From Flavobacteriales bacterium (GTDB lineage: Bacteria; Bacteroidota; Bacteroidia; Flavobacteriales_G; Salibacteraceae): a DNA stretch of 43,808 bases. The translations under genes were made by a program, and so were the position numbers. Below, piece after piece: positions 33,201-40,539 of this stretch (the first letter of the stretch is position 1; every line of letters begins with the position of its first letter). Below the pieces are notes generated by a model. It was given only the letters and a program-made list of their open reading frames with translations, made no database searches and was not told the origin of the DNA. The stretch spans positions 1-43,808 of the forward strand of contig JABMOM010000011.1 of the NCBI GenBank assembly GCA_013204105.1, in the 5' to 3' direction.

Positions 33201-34258
33201 CCGTCAGAAGCAAAGTACAAGGTGGTATCGTCGCGCAGATATGGAAAAACCTCGTTTAGCGGTGTATTGATCAAAGCGGATAGGTTGCTCGGGGCAGACC
33301 ATCCCGAATCGGTCTGCTGCATTACGTACAAGTCCATTTCGCCAGTTGTTCCAGGGCGATTGCTAGAGAAGATCAAGGTTTTTCCATAAGGTGAGAGAGT
33401 AGGGTGGGCATTGGAAAAGGTATCCCCCCCGATCAAGCGCTTTGACCCGTTGATCCGCTTTCCTTTTACGATGAAGGCCTCATGAATCTCAATGTGTGAA
33501 GTACCTCCTTTACCAAGCTTGGACTCTGCCAGCGAATAATAGAGTCGGTTCCGGTTGCTGTCGATGGCTACAGGTCCGACGTGGTCGTCACGGTTAAGGT
33601 TTGAGAGAAAAGGACGGCTTCGTTTGAAAGAGAATCCCTCGGGTTCGTTTGCGTCTAGCTCAGCGTAGTACATCGACAAATAGGGTGCATTGCTATATCC
33701 AGATGAGCTTTCTGTGATGTGGTCAACGTTGCGTTCGGTCACAAACACAACACCTCCATCATACGGAAAGGGCGCAAATTCCGACATGCTAGAATTCAAA
33801 TCGAAGGTCGGTTTGAGCTCGAAAGATGACGTGTTCGCTGCCCATTCGTTGACGCGCGTTAAGGAACGCAACATCAATTGAGCGATGAAACTTTCGGGCT
33901 CCTTTTGGACGTAGCGTCTGATTTTAGCTTCGGCCTCCTCTGGTTTTCCGTTTTTGATCAAAGCCTGTGCGTAGTGCACAAGCCCGGGATCGCTGATTCC
34001 GCCCAGCATATCGGCACGTTCGAAATAGGTCTCGGATTCTGGGAAGCGATGCAGTTTCATGTAGGCAAAGCCAAGCTGCTCGCATAGTGCCGCATTCTCG
34101 GCATTGTGCTTCACCTTTTTCTTCAGGTATTTCGCCGCATCTGCGTACCGATTCACTTCCATGTATTGGGCAGCCTTTTCCGAGGGAGCCTGCGCTTGCC
34201 CAAAGGAACAAGTGAAGAAGATGATCAGCAGGGGTATGTATGAAAGTATACTTCTCAA
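30233..34258 (-). CDS. Giant TPR/PD40/Ig-like protein with two C-terminal OmpA domains
   Basis: 1341 residues from a TTG at 34258, which sits 7 bp after the PorP/SprF stop; no ATG exists nearby and the signal peptide begins right after this codon (LLIIFFTCSFGQAQA). TPR helices at about 28-135. PD40 propeller at about 155-420 (GKTLIFSSNRPGTTGEMDLYVM). Then about six carboxypeptidase-regulatory/SdrD-like modules, of which the last three share GQIY..LPGDY. Two OmpA domains follow: the first with AHSDPAERTGN...LRSA, the second with GYTDTWGS...N-RISELRA, ending EVRLK. Both retain Asp and Arg for peptidoglycan binding. Likely anchors or energises the neighbouring PorP/SprF protein, as PorE-type proteins do, by analogy only. 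Confidence 0.9.
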   Translation of the reverse strand: MRSILSYIPLLIIFFTCSFGQAQAPSEKAAQYMEVNRYADAAKYLKKKVKHNAENAALCEQLGFAYMKLHRFPESETYFERADMLGGISDPGLVHYAQALIKNGKPEEAEAKIRRYVQKEPESFIAQLMLRSLTRVNEWAANTSSFELKPTFDLNSSMSEFAPFPYDGGVVFVTERNVDHITESSSGYSNAPYLSMYYAELDANEPEGFSFKRSRPFLSNLNRDDHVGPVAIDSNRNRLYYSLAESKLGKGGTSHIEIHEAFIVKGKRINGSKRLIGGDTFSNAHPTLSPYGKTLIFSSNRPGTTGEMDLYVMQQTDSGWSAPSNLSALINTPLNEVFPYLRDDTTLYFASDGHPGYGGLDLFVSHKRQGRWTEPVNLKAPINSKKDDFGICFINETKGLFSSSRDGGLGKDDIYGFIQLANVGDTQRTEVKGIFEFANLPSDGVSLSLLDAFDNVLRTTQTDSLGNFSFGSLPIEETFRVRVNEEDQDLLLNSNVYVVNDAGDKVQVMQKEGASTFVFTTLPKDEVEALLSLEEQDTETHYDLFGQLFSELPKDLIDIELIAYTEDGKIYTTSTTDSSGYYAFLGLPKSEYLTIKVNEKDSAIYRSSVFYEGENGITRISDASGDYFEVSIGEVIAQSPDVSQKVQYTVFINNDSGPVGDVAVALFDDNDEVLHVAKTNAQGAISIFGTVAGSPYRLLLPASMEALADTAEVHLIDRIANEFIDAKPLDKLNYLFEAIDVDNLLSDEELAYVTKPVPVKGQIYQVLPGDYANGMTLYAYDEDGDLIESVQTDADGNFNFRLLRPDQNYLIKPDVKDAGTFNLVMYDALGESSEVLRLNDLQSYVYSALEAERVARLQELDEGDAGMPVLTEFVRGQIYYNLPGDYKEGILVYAFDEEGNIVDSTYTDGKGNFTFKRLSQSEDFSIRVMDEDDKALKVALFNYDGSFKGLLFLDDNMSFKYSKIILEAASELEGAYAMDQSQGLLRGQIYQKLPGDYHEGLTVYAFDADGNLIDVAEVDQEGNFEFTKLTKEQDYLFKFSEEDTEFNISLLGADGKEFDKAYATDGEWKYSKLQLDQYKLRALAANDDGTGNNAMDDYLESTRKPLPVVGENTMSYGFRSAEISEVDKAQLDAMIQVYQDNPEAVISIQAHSDPAERTGNRSYSALRSALIAQYLHNRGVPVANMKVSNWESEKPVIDCSERPCTEEERNMNRRANIEILAPELVEPAPDYVFEYGFNQWRLDQTAENIAFRLLKTLKENPGSEVQIEGYTDTWGSFSSNDRISELRAKNLQNLLISKGVDESNINMGSHGEIIPTGDCILFYPCPVSARTQNRRVEVRLK
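31090..31992 (-). repeat. Three tandem GQIY-LPGDY modules
   Basis: Three copies of about 110 residues begin with VKGQIYQVLPGDY, VRGQIYYNLPGDY and LRGQIYQKLPGDY, near 31990, 31640 and 31303, spaced 333-344 bp. Each continues with YA-D-DGN and DADGNFNF-type strands. They are part of the 30233 gene and probably form an extended rod. Confidence 0.8.
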
Positions 34259-34265
34259 ACGAGGG

Positions 34266-35201
34266 CTAGAAATACCTAGGTGATACGGTCTTGTTTTTTG
34301 GTAGGCCGAACTCTAACCCGAGAAAAAGCTCATGGCTGGTTCCTTGGGAAAGTCGGAGGTTGTTGAATGGATAATCAAAGGAATAGCCCAAGCGGACATT
34401 CTTATTCATCAGGTATTCTAGGATGATCACGCCGCCATAACCGTGGCGATAGGTGACTCCAGCCCAGAGCTTCTTGTCGATGAGGATGCTCACGTTGGCA
34501 TCGACCATGCCTTGAAACAGTCCTGCTTGCTTATAGAGTATGCTTGGGCGTAAGGTTAAATTATCGGTCAAGACAAAGGCCCGACCAACGACCAATGAGA
34601 GGTGCCGAAATTGGCGGTAGGCATTGGATCCGTTCACAGCTGAATCAGACACCACAATGCGAGGTTCAGTGAGATGAGCCAACTCTAAACCAGCGTAGAA
34701 TTTATTGGTGTGGTAGAAGATGCCAAAATCCGCATCCGGCACTACTACCTGCTCCAAGCCATAGGTTGGAATCACGTCCCCTTCGTCCTTGTATTCAATC
34801 TTGTTCCAGTCGAAGGTCAGGTATTGCACTCCCAGCCCTAGTCCTAGACTCATTTGTCCGTTCAGCAAACGGAAACGATAGGCATAGTCTACTTCAGCAG
34901 AGATCGTATTTCTTGGTCCGATCATGTCGTTGGTGACCTGGAACCCGAGTCCCATCTTCTTTTGCTTAAAGGGACCGTGGATAGAGAAGGTCTGTGTTAC
35001 CGGAGCGCCATCGAATCCGACCCATTGGTTTCGGTACAAGGCAACCACACTCAATGCCTCACGCGATCCTGCATAGGCAGGGTTGATGCCCAATGGATTG
35101 AACATGTACTGGTTGAACTTAGGATCTTGCTGGGCAGAGGCATCCTCGTTCGCAAGAAGCAAAAGAAGCAAGATCGCTATGGTAAAGAGTTTCTTCATCA
35201 T
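34266..35201 (-). CDS. PorP/SprF family type IX secretion-associated outer-membrane protein
   Basis: 311 residues with a signal peptide ending ASAQ (about residue 24). The diagnostic start of the mature protein, QDPKFNQYMFNPLGINPAYAGSREALSVVALYRNQW, is essentially the family consensus. The rest is a beta-barrel with alternating strands and GGVIILEYLMNKNVRLGYSFDYPFNNL near the end. Family members (PorP, SprF) help secrete or attach specific T9SS type B cargo at the surface. It overlaps the upstream type B cargo gene by 4 bp (ATGA), the arrangement known for sprB-sprF-like pairs, so the 35198 protein is its probable partner. Confidence 0.95.
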   Translation of the reverse strand: MMKKLFTIAILLLLLLANEDASAQQDPKFNQYMFNPLGINPAYAGSREALSVVALYRNQWVGFDGAPVTQTFSIHGPFKQKKMGLGFQVTNDMIGPRNTISAEVDYAYRFRLLNGQMSLGLGLGVQYLTFDWNKIEYKDEGDVIPTYGLEQVVVPDADFGIFYHTNKFYAGLELAHLTEPRIVVSDSAVNGSNAYRQFRHLSLVVGRAFVLTDNLTLRPSILYKQAGLFQGMVDANVSILIDKKLWAGVTYRHGYGGVIILEYLMNKNVRLGYSFDYPFNNLRLSQGTSHELFLGLEFGLPKNKTVSPRYF

Positions 35202-35938
35202 CTGGAAATCTCTATCCAGCCTTTGTAGCTGCTGTTATCAAACTTGGCAACGAAGTAGTAAGTGCCATCGGGCAGGAGATTGCCATTTCTGTGCAAGCCA
35301 CTAAAACGAGCGGCATCATCAAGGTTGTTGTAGGAACCGATTTCCCAAACCAAAGCGCCATACCGGTTGTAGACCTCGACCGTCTTTTCTGCAAAGAACT
35401 GTGCATTGTCTACGTGCCAGTAGTCGTTGAAATTGTCATTGTTAGGTGTGATACCGATGTAAAAATGAGGCGCACAGTCCACATTCGAATCTGCTTCAAC
35501 CTCGATGGTCCCAATGGCGGCGATGCCATCATTTCCGGTTACGGTGAGAAAGTATTCGCCGACTTCCGCCTGAACGATTTTATCGGCCGTGGAACCCGTA
35601 CTCCATTGATAAGTAACGGGTTGCGTAAAATTATCCGACAAAAAGGCAATCGTAACGGTTCCGTCGTTCGCTCCAAGGCATGCTGCGTTGGTCGCTTGTA
35701 ACTCAACGATCAGCGGGTTGATCACTACATAGTTCGGTTGCTGGAAGCCTTGTGTTATGACAAAACCAGCATTGGAGAAGGTTTGAGTTACAGGTTCGCC
35801 CACCGATGCAGAGAGGGAGAAGTTGCTATTCTGAAAGTCCTGGGAAGCCACGCCGATCAACACTTGATCGAGGGCGACTTGCCCTTTGCTCAAAAGAACA
35901 AACCCCATCATTACTGTTATGATGAAAAGCTTACGCAT
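35198..35938 (-). CDS. Secreted protein with T9SS type B (gliding-associated) C-terminal sorting domain
   Basis: 246 residues with a signal peptide ending near residue 20 (LLSKGQ). Residues 20-75 hold a common flavobacterial N-terminal motif (SASVGEPVTQTF, ITQGFQQPNY). Residues 78-150 are an SprB-like repeat (TNAACLGANDGTVTI...YQWSTGST...GEYFLTVTGNDG). The last 90 residues are a classical type B domain: ITPNNDNFNDYW, VEVYNRYGALVWE, and LPDGTYYFVAKF ending in YKGWIEISR. Such cargo normally needs a PorP/SprF partner, which follows directly. The protein is small and could be an adapter between the secretion machinery and the fibre proteins upstream. Overlaps: 8 bp with the preceding gene, 4 bp with the next. 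Confidence 0.92.
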   Translation of the reverse strand: MRKLFIITVMMGFVLLSKGQVALDQVLIGVASQDFQNSNFSLSASVGEPVTQTFSNAGFVITQGFQQPNYVVINPLIVELQATNAACLGANDGTVTIAFLSDNFTQPVTYQWSTGSTADKIVQAEVGEYFLTVTGNDGIAAIGTIEVEADSNVDCAPHFYIGITPNNDNFNDYWHVDNAQFFAEKTVEVYNRYGALVWEIGSYNNLDDAARFSGLHRNGNLLPDGTYYFVAKFDNSSYKGWIEISR

Positions 35939-36299
35939 CAGTCGACCTTGTAGATTTGGTAAGTGATTCGGGCGTTATTGACCCGAAGGTGCCCCTTCCC
36001 CAACCAATGTCTGTCCTATCGAATGCATATAAGCCCCCTGGAAGATCGGTTTGGAATATCATCAATTCATCGGATGGATTCACGATTACATCGCGTTGAG
36101 CGTCTGCCACGGAAGAGACGAGAATTCCATTTGAGGTGCTCGTCACATCAAGCATTAGGCTGCTGTCGGGATTTGCTCCGGTCTCATTGATGCTCATGTT
36201 TTGAGCAAGCATTTCCGTTTGAAGCAACAGTATCACAAATGCTATCACTACTATTCGAAAAGGAGCATGGTATTTTTGATATGTTGATTTGTATGTCAT
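35931..36299 (-). CDS. Small exported protein resembling the fibre N-terminal module
   Basis: 122 residues with a signal peptide ending near residue 33 (EMLAQ). The remainder closely follows residues 46-115 of the next protein upstream (36299-38386): SINETGANPDSSLMLDVTS, then AQRDVIVNPSDELMIFQTD, then GGLYAFD. This module stands at the N-terminus of many Bacteroidota tail-fibre-like proteins. It may be a truncated paralogue or a genuine small subunit. Start ATG shares one base with the upstream stop (TAATG); the 3' end overlaps the next gene by 8 bp. Function unknown. Confidence 0.75.
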   Translation of the reverse strand: MTYKSTYQKYHAPFRIVVIAFVILLLQTEMLAQNMSINETGANPDSSLMLDVTSTSNGILVSSVADAQRDVIVNPSDELMIFQTDLPGGLYAFDRTDIGWGRGTFGSITPESLTKSTRSTDA

Positions 36300-38386
36300 T
36301 AGTTGAACGATGGGTGAACCGAGCTGTATGCTTGAGATTCCATGTGCACGAAGAACACGGTCACACCGCTGCTTAGGGCGGAGGCCGGTTTGGTAATCGT
36401 TATTTGATCGTTTGTCGCGTTATAGGCAATCGTTGGTACAGTGAGGTAAGTAGCGCTGGTCGTGTAGGATGTGACCAGGTGGAAATAGACATCATCGCCT
36501 AGGTTTGGTTTGCTCACTAACCATACGGCTCCACTTTGTTCCGTACCCGATTGCCCAGTTACGCGGATCTCAGCGTTCCAATAGTTGCCCAATGCTCCGG
36601 CTACATCAATGACTACTACCGTCGAAGTAGCGTTGGAGACACCTGGTAAAAATGTCCCACTCTCAAAGCGAGTATTCGATAGTATCGAAGGGCCTGTTAC
36701 CTGCAGCTTCTCAGACGGGCTCACCGTACCGATGCCAACATCTCCAGCACTCGTAATGGTCACCACATCCACGGCATCATCTCTGAAGCGAAGACCTTGG
36801 GCTGCGTCTTGAAACATGTACCAATCGTTGCCCACGCTGTCTTTAAGGTTGAGACCGCTGGTAAGGTCCCCGAGGCTGCTTTCAATGCTGAGGGCAGCGT
36901 TTGGCACTGTGCCACCAATAGACAAGCGATCGCCAACAAACATTTGATTCGGGGTATAGACTCCCCACGTGCTCAAGGTAGAATCCTTGTAGCCAAGGGC
37001 TCCCCAATAAGTGCCGGAGTATTGAGATCCGATGACACCAGCGGAGATTCCATAGTCATTGTAGTTATATCCGGCTATACCAGCAGTATAGCTATTTCCC
37101 CAAAAGCTCTCTCCTTTGACCGCCGCATCAATAGAATCCACGTGCCACGAGGATCCTCCATTCGCGGCGCCATTCGTTCCGCCACGGTAACCATAGATGG
37201 TAGTGAAACCAGGGCCGAAGTCGTTGGTGACGAGGTTGGCACTTCGTAAGGCATTGATACGGTGGAGTGAGTCTTGGGTTGAATTGACATTTAAGAAACC
37301 ACCTAGGTAGGCGCTGCTGGGCGAGTAAATGCCCCAATCATAGGTGCCACTATTGTAGGCAAGTGCAGTCCAAGTGGTCCCGAATACATCCGAACCCAAT
37401 ACACCCGCTGAAAGGGAATAATCCAGATAACTGTAACCAGCGACGCCAGCGGTGTAGTTGTTGCCCCAGAAGGTGTATCCCTTTATTGCAGCATCAATGC
37501 CCGTGTTGCTCCAAGAACTACCTCCAGCCGCCGCCAAACCATTGCCGCCGCGATAAGCATAGATCGTCGAGTGGTTCGCTCCAAAATCCGTCGAATCCAT
37601 GGCCGACCTGAATACGCTGAGTCGAGCGGTTGAATTTGTGGCTTGATTGATACCAACGCGCCCTTTCGGTTGCAGGGTGAGGACATTTTGGTTTAGCCAG
37701 ACTTGACCGTTGTTGGTGAGGCTTCCAAACCGCATCTCTTCCGTGTCGAAATCTAAGCTCATCAAGCGATTCGAGTCCGAATGGCTTTGGTTTTCCATGT
37801 AGATCCTCGGATTGAACTTTGAGGTGATGAGTAGGCCTGTTCCAAACGAAGCGTTGACCAATAAGTTCGACGACGTGTCTTGTACATGCAGGACGTAATT
37901 TCCAGTTGTATCACCAATCACAAGCGAGTCTAGGTTATAGATCCCATGTCCAGCTGCGTTGTTGCCCAGACTTAGCACGGAGTCAATGCCGTAGTTGCCC
38001 AGGCTATCTATCAACATCTTGATTTCTAAGCTGTCGAGGATGTGGTCCCATGCCGCAAAGGCAGTATCGTAGATGTAAAAACCTCGCTCTGCATCACGTT
38101 GGAAGACCATCAAGGCTTGTGCTGGATTTAAAATGGCTTGTCTTTGGGCCTTGGTCATGCGCGGCATCAAAAATCCCTTGCTGACGCTTTGAATATCTAG
38201 CATAGCGCTGCTGTCTGGTCGGTTGCCTTGTGCATTGACGCTCATACTTTGAGCATTGACATTCGTGTGCAACAGGTTGATTACCACACACAGAAACAGC
38301 GCTAGCGCTCCTTGTGTTAGGATCCTCATCCGTTTGGTGATATGCATTGCTGGTTTCATGTCTGGATTAATAGAGTTGGCAGTCAT
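36299..38386 (-). CDS. Tail-fibre-like surface protein with duplicated beta-rich modules
   Basis: 695 residues. The start ATG at 38386 shares a base with the upstream stop (TAATG); signal peptide with a long basic lead-in, ending VNAQ near residue 46. N-terminal module: GNRPDSSAMLDIQSVSKGFLMPRMTKAQRQAILNPAQALMVFQRD. Then two copies of a roughly 110-residue module containing IYGYRGG or IYAYRGG, GGSSW, DAA-KG, FWGN-YTAG, and a W-ALGY/W-ALAY strand. A GDVGIGTVSPSEKLQVTG motif, usual in phage-type fibre proteins, precedes the C-terminal domain of about 110 residues. Presumably extracellular and trimeric; no T9SS sorting domain is seen. Function inferred only from architecture. Confidence 0.82.
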   Translation of the reverse strand: MTANSINPDMKPAMHITKRMRILTQGALALFLCVVINLLHTNVNAQSMSVNAQGNRPDSSAMLDIQSVSKGFLMPRMTKAQRQAILNPAQALMVFQRDAERGFYIYDTAFAAWDHILDSLEIKMLIDSLGNYGIDSVLSLGNNAAGHGIYNLDSLVIGDTTGNYVLHVQDTSSNLLVNASFGTGLLITSKFNPRIYMENQSHSDSNRLMSLDFDTEEMRFGSLTNNGQVWLNQNVLTLQPKGRVGINQATNSTARLSVFRSAMDSTDFGANHSTIYAYRGGNGLAAAGGSSWSNTGIDAAIKGYTFWGNNYTAGVAGYSYLDYSLSAGVLGSDVFGTTWTALAYNSGTYDWGIYSPSSAYLGGFLNVNSTQDSLHRINALRSANLVTNDFGPGFTTIYGYRGGTNGAANGGSSWHVDSIDAAVKGESFWGNSYTAGIAGYNYNDYGISAGVIGSQYSGTYWGALGYKDSTLSTWGVYTPNQMFVGDRLSIGGTVPNAALSIESSLGDLTSGLNLKDSVGNDWYMFQDAAQGLRFRDDAVDVVTITSAGDVGIGTVSPSEKLQVTGPSILSNTRFESGTFLPGVSNATSTVVVIDVAGALGNYWNAEIRVTGQSGTEQSGAVWLVSKPNLGDDVYFHLVTSYTTSATYLTVPTIAYNATNDQITITKPASALSSGVTVFFVHMESQAYSSVHPSFN
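36930..37610 (-). repeat. Two tandem 110-residue modules in the 36299-38386 gene
   Basis: The copy at about 36930-37260 and the copy at about 37270-37610 share the order FG---TIY-YRGG, GGSSW, DAA-KG--FWGN-YTAG-AGY-Y-DY--SAGV-GS, and W--Y-P. Coordinates are approximate. Confidence 0.75.
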
Positions 38387-40506
38387 TAATTTTTAATGTG
38401 ATACACACATCGGTATTGGATGGTGTTGCTCGGGCTAATGGGGTCATCGGCAGAAACGGTCATGCGCTCATCATTGGTGGTAGCTCCTGCGCCGCCTCCT
38501 ACAATGGAGGCGTTGTTTTGACTTGCTTGGTCTAGCCACTCCCATGTATTCGTTCCTGACCAATCAACACCGACCACCTGTGTTCCGCTGTACCACTCCG
38601 CCCAGCTTGGGAGCGTCGCTTGGTTCGCTGTACAGGTATCTGCAGCTTGAAACCAATTATCACCCGTATGGGCAGAAGTTTCAATACAGAAGTTTGAGTT
38701 GACCTGTGAATAACCGGATGGACAAGTAGTATTCTCGATGGTCTGCCACTCTAGTCTACCCAATGAGGCGTTGAATTGCAGCACTTGGCCCGGTAGGGGA
38801 GCGGTATCAGGAAGGACAATTTTATAGGTTGAAAGCAGTGTGTCTGCAACAGAAAGCCCCACATTGAAATTATTCACGACGTCTTGCATCGCTATGACTC
38901 CTGCGGTAGCGGTATGGGGTCGCACGTATATGGCCAAACTGTCATTCACAGGCTGTACATCTAAGGCGTAGTTTGGATTGTCAACATTGATACCAACGCC
39001 CCCAAGCTTTACCGCCACACTCGTACTTGGTATTGTATCCAAGTCTAATACCGTTCCTGCCGGCATTGAATCCGCGCTGATGAATTGAATGCCATTGTTG
39101 AAGAGCAGCATGAGAGAAGCAAAGTCCGCCTTGGTATAGAGACCGGAGTCGTTGATATTGTACGATGATACCAGTCCTTTGTCACCACCATTGTCCCAAT
39201 CGAAAAGGTGGATGGCATCACCGATCTGAATATCGGATTGAGTAGATGTGGTGCCAATGCCTAAACTCCAAGTGGTGTCTGCACTGTGAACAGTATTTCC
39301 AGTCGTGTCCCACAGGCCATTGGAAGGCACTTCCCAAGTTGCATTTCCTGTAGCGTCAGAAGTTAAGACGTAGCCATTGCTAGAACCATACGGCAATTGA
39401 AGAGTGTCCTTAATCTGAACTTTGCCTTGGTCGAATACGCCAGCATAGTGAACGCCATTTGACCCTGTCGCGGTGGCGTAGAGAGCTACCGTAGAATCGG
39501 AGTTGACACCTGAGCCTGCCTGGGCATAGACAGCAAAATTGGTGTCTCCACCTGATGCTGACGCTCTGACCCCGTAATTGTTGTCGCTTTGATTTCCTGC
39601 CTCTGTTTCTGCGTCAGCAAGAACTCCTGTATTTTCATCTCCATTTCGTCCAATGGCCCAAACTCCGGTTTTGTAACCAGCTACACCTACCGAAGCAGCT
39701 GCTAGTCCATAAGCATCTGCTACAGCGCTCTGATCAAGGTTATAAAACAAACCTGACATTGACTGAATGGAAGGAGAGGTCCCTGAGATGACCGAAGAAA
39801 CACCAAAGGAGTCTGAGGTGATGACGTTTAGTTTACCTCCAATACCCAATCCTGTATTGGTATCACCTATGTATATGGGTTGATCTAAATTGTATAGGTA
39901 ATTCGTAGTAATCGTTGTATCCCAATCAGAATCCGCAGACGGTAGGGCCCATTCGGCATTGCCATTGTTGTAGGTCAAGACATCGCCATTCACTCCCGGA
40001 CTTCCACCAATTCTAAGTTCGTTGGCCCCACTTCCAATGATGATGGAATCGGTCCAAATGGAATCGATGTAGGCATCGCCACCGACTTCTAACCTGCGCA
40101 ATGGCACGGTTACGCCAATGCCTAAATTGTTGTTAACGTACACCGACCCTTGATCGAAGTATCCAGCCCAGTTGGTGCCTGTACCTGAGGCCGTTCCATA
40201 GATACCGTATTTAGTGTTTCCATTGCCCGAGGCCTCAGCATATACACCATACTTGTCGCCATTGTTGGCTGAAGAAGAACCGTAAACCGCATACTTGTCA
40301 CCGGCGCCAGTGCCAGTAATGTTCGAAAAGACACCCTTCGTTTGGGCTGCTGAAATCGTGGAATTATTTACTTCAATGCTTATGTCACGTGTGTTATCAT
40401 TTGCATTGATAAGCGAGGTGTTGGCGGCCGAAGAGCCGACGCTGATTCCTCCTAGGTAAGCAGTATCATTCAATGCTACATTCCCTTTGGTTAGAACCTC
40501 TTCCAA
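38386..40506 (-). CDS. C-terminal part of a giant fibre-like protein with lectin-like end (after an in-frame TAG)
   Basis: 706 residues from a TTG at 40506, but the same frame is open back to the TAG at 40537, so it belongs to the gene that runs to the window edge. Modules alternate between GSS--NTS or ANSS-like beta segments (KYGVYAEASGNG, NYGVRASASGGDTN) and phage-fibre motifs (LGIGTTSTQSDIQIGD, YALDVQPVNDSL). The last 120 residues are distinct: CPSGYSQVNSNFCIET, NWFQAADTCTANQATLPSWAEWYSG, W-GTNTWEWLDQ and YRCVYHIKN, with four Cys. This resembles the C-type-lectin-like end found on Bacteroidota fibre proteins and is a candidate receptor-binding tip. TAATG overlap with the next gene. Confidence 0.82.
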   Translation of the reverse strand: MEEVLTKGNVALNDTAYLGGISVGSSAANTSLINANDNTRDISIEVNNSTISAAQTKGVFSNITGTGAGDKYAVYGSSSANNGDKYGVYAEASGNGNTKYGIYGTASGTGTNWAGYFDQGSVYVNNNLGIGVTVPLRRLEVGGDAYIDSIWTDSIIIGSGANELRIGGSPGVNGDVLTYNNGNAEWALPSADSDWDTTITTNYLYNLDQPIYIGDTNTGLGIGGKLNVITSDSFGVSSVISGTSPSIQSMSGLFYNLDQSAVADAYGLAAASVGVAGYKTGVWAIGRNGDENTGVLADAETEAGNQSDNNYGVRASASGGDTNFAVYAQAGSGVNSDSTVALYATATGSNGVHYAGVFDQGKVQIKDTLQLPYGSSNGYVLTSDATGNATWEVPSNGLWDTTGNTVHSADTTWSLGIGTTSTQSDIQIGDAIHLFDWDNGGDKGLVSSYNINDSGLYTKADFASLMLLFNNGIQFISADSMPAGTVLDLDTIPSTSVAVKLGGVGINVDNPNYALDVQPVNDSLAIYVRPHTATAGVIAMQDVVNNFNVGLSVADTLLSTYKIVLPDTAPLPGQVLQFNASLGRLEWQTIENTTCPSGYSQVNSNFCIETSAHTGDNWFQAADTCTANQATLPSWAEWYSGTQVVGVDWSGTNTWEWLDQASQNNASIVGGGAGATTNDERMTVSADDPISPSNTIQYRCVYHIKN

Positions 40507-40536
40507 TGTATTGGTATCACTAACGGCTGATTGAAA

Positions 40537-40539
40537 CTA
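40537..40539 (-). other. In-frame TAG interrupting the giant fibre gene
   Basis: Codons before: GSGNL; after: FQSAVSDTNTLEEVLTKG, same frame. Two other copies of this module read GSGNLSF (TCG at about 42685, TCC at about 41400), so TAG replaces a Ser codon, most simply TCG to TAG. Confidence 0.9.

Noticed and set aside
22262-40539. Alternative genetic code explaining the in-frame TAA and TAG
   Set aside because: TAA, TAG and TGA all serve as normal terminal stops for other genes in the window, and the two internal stops replace different amino acids (Tyr and Ser).
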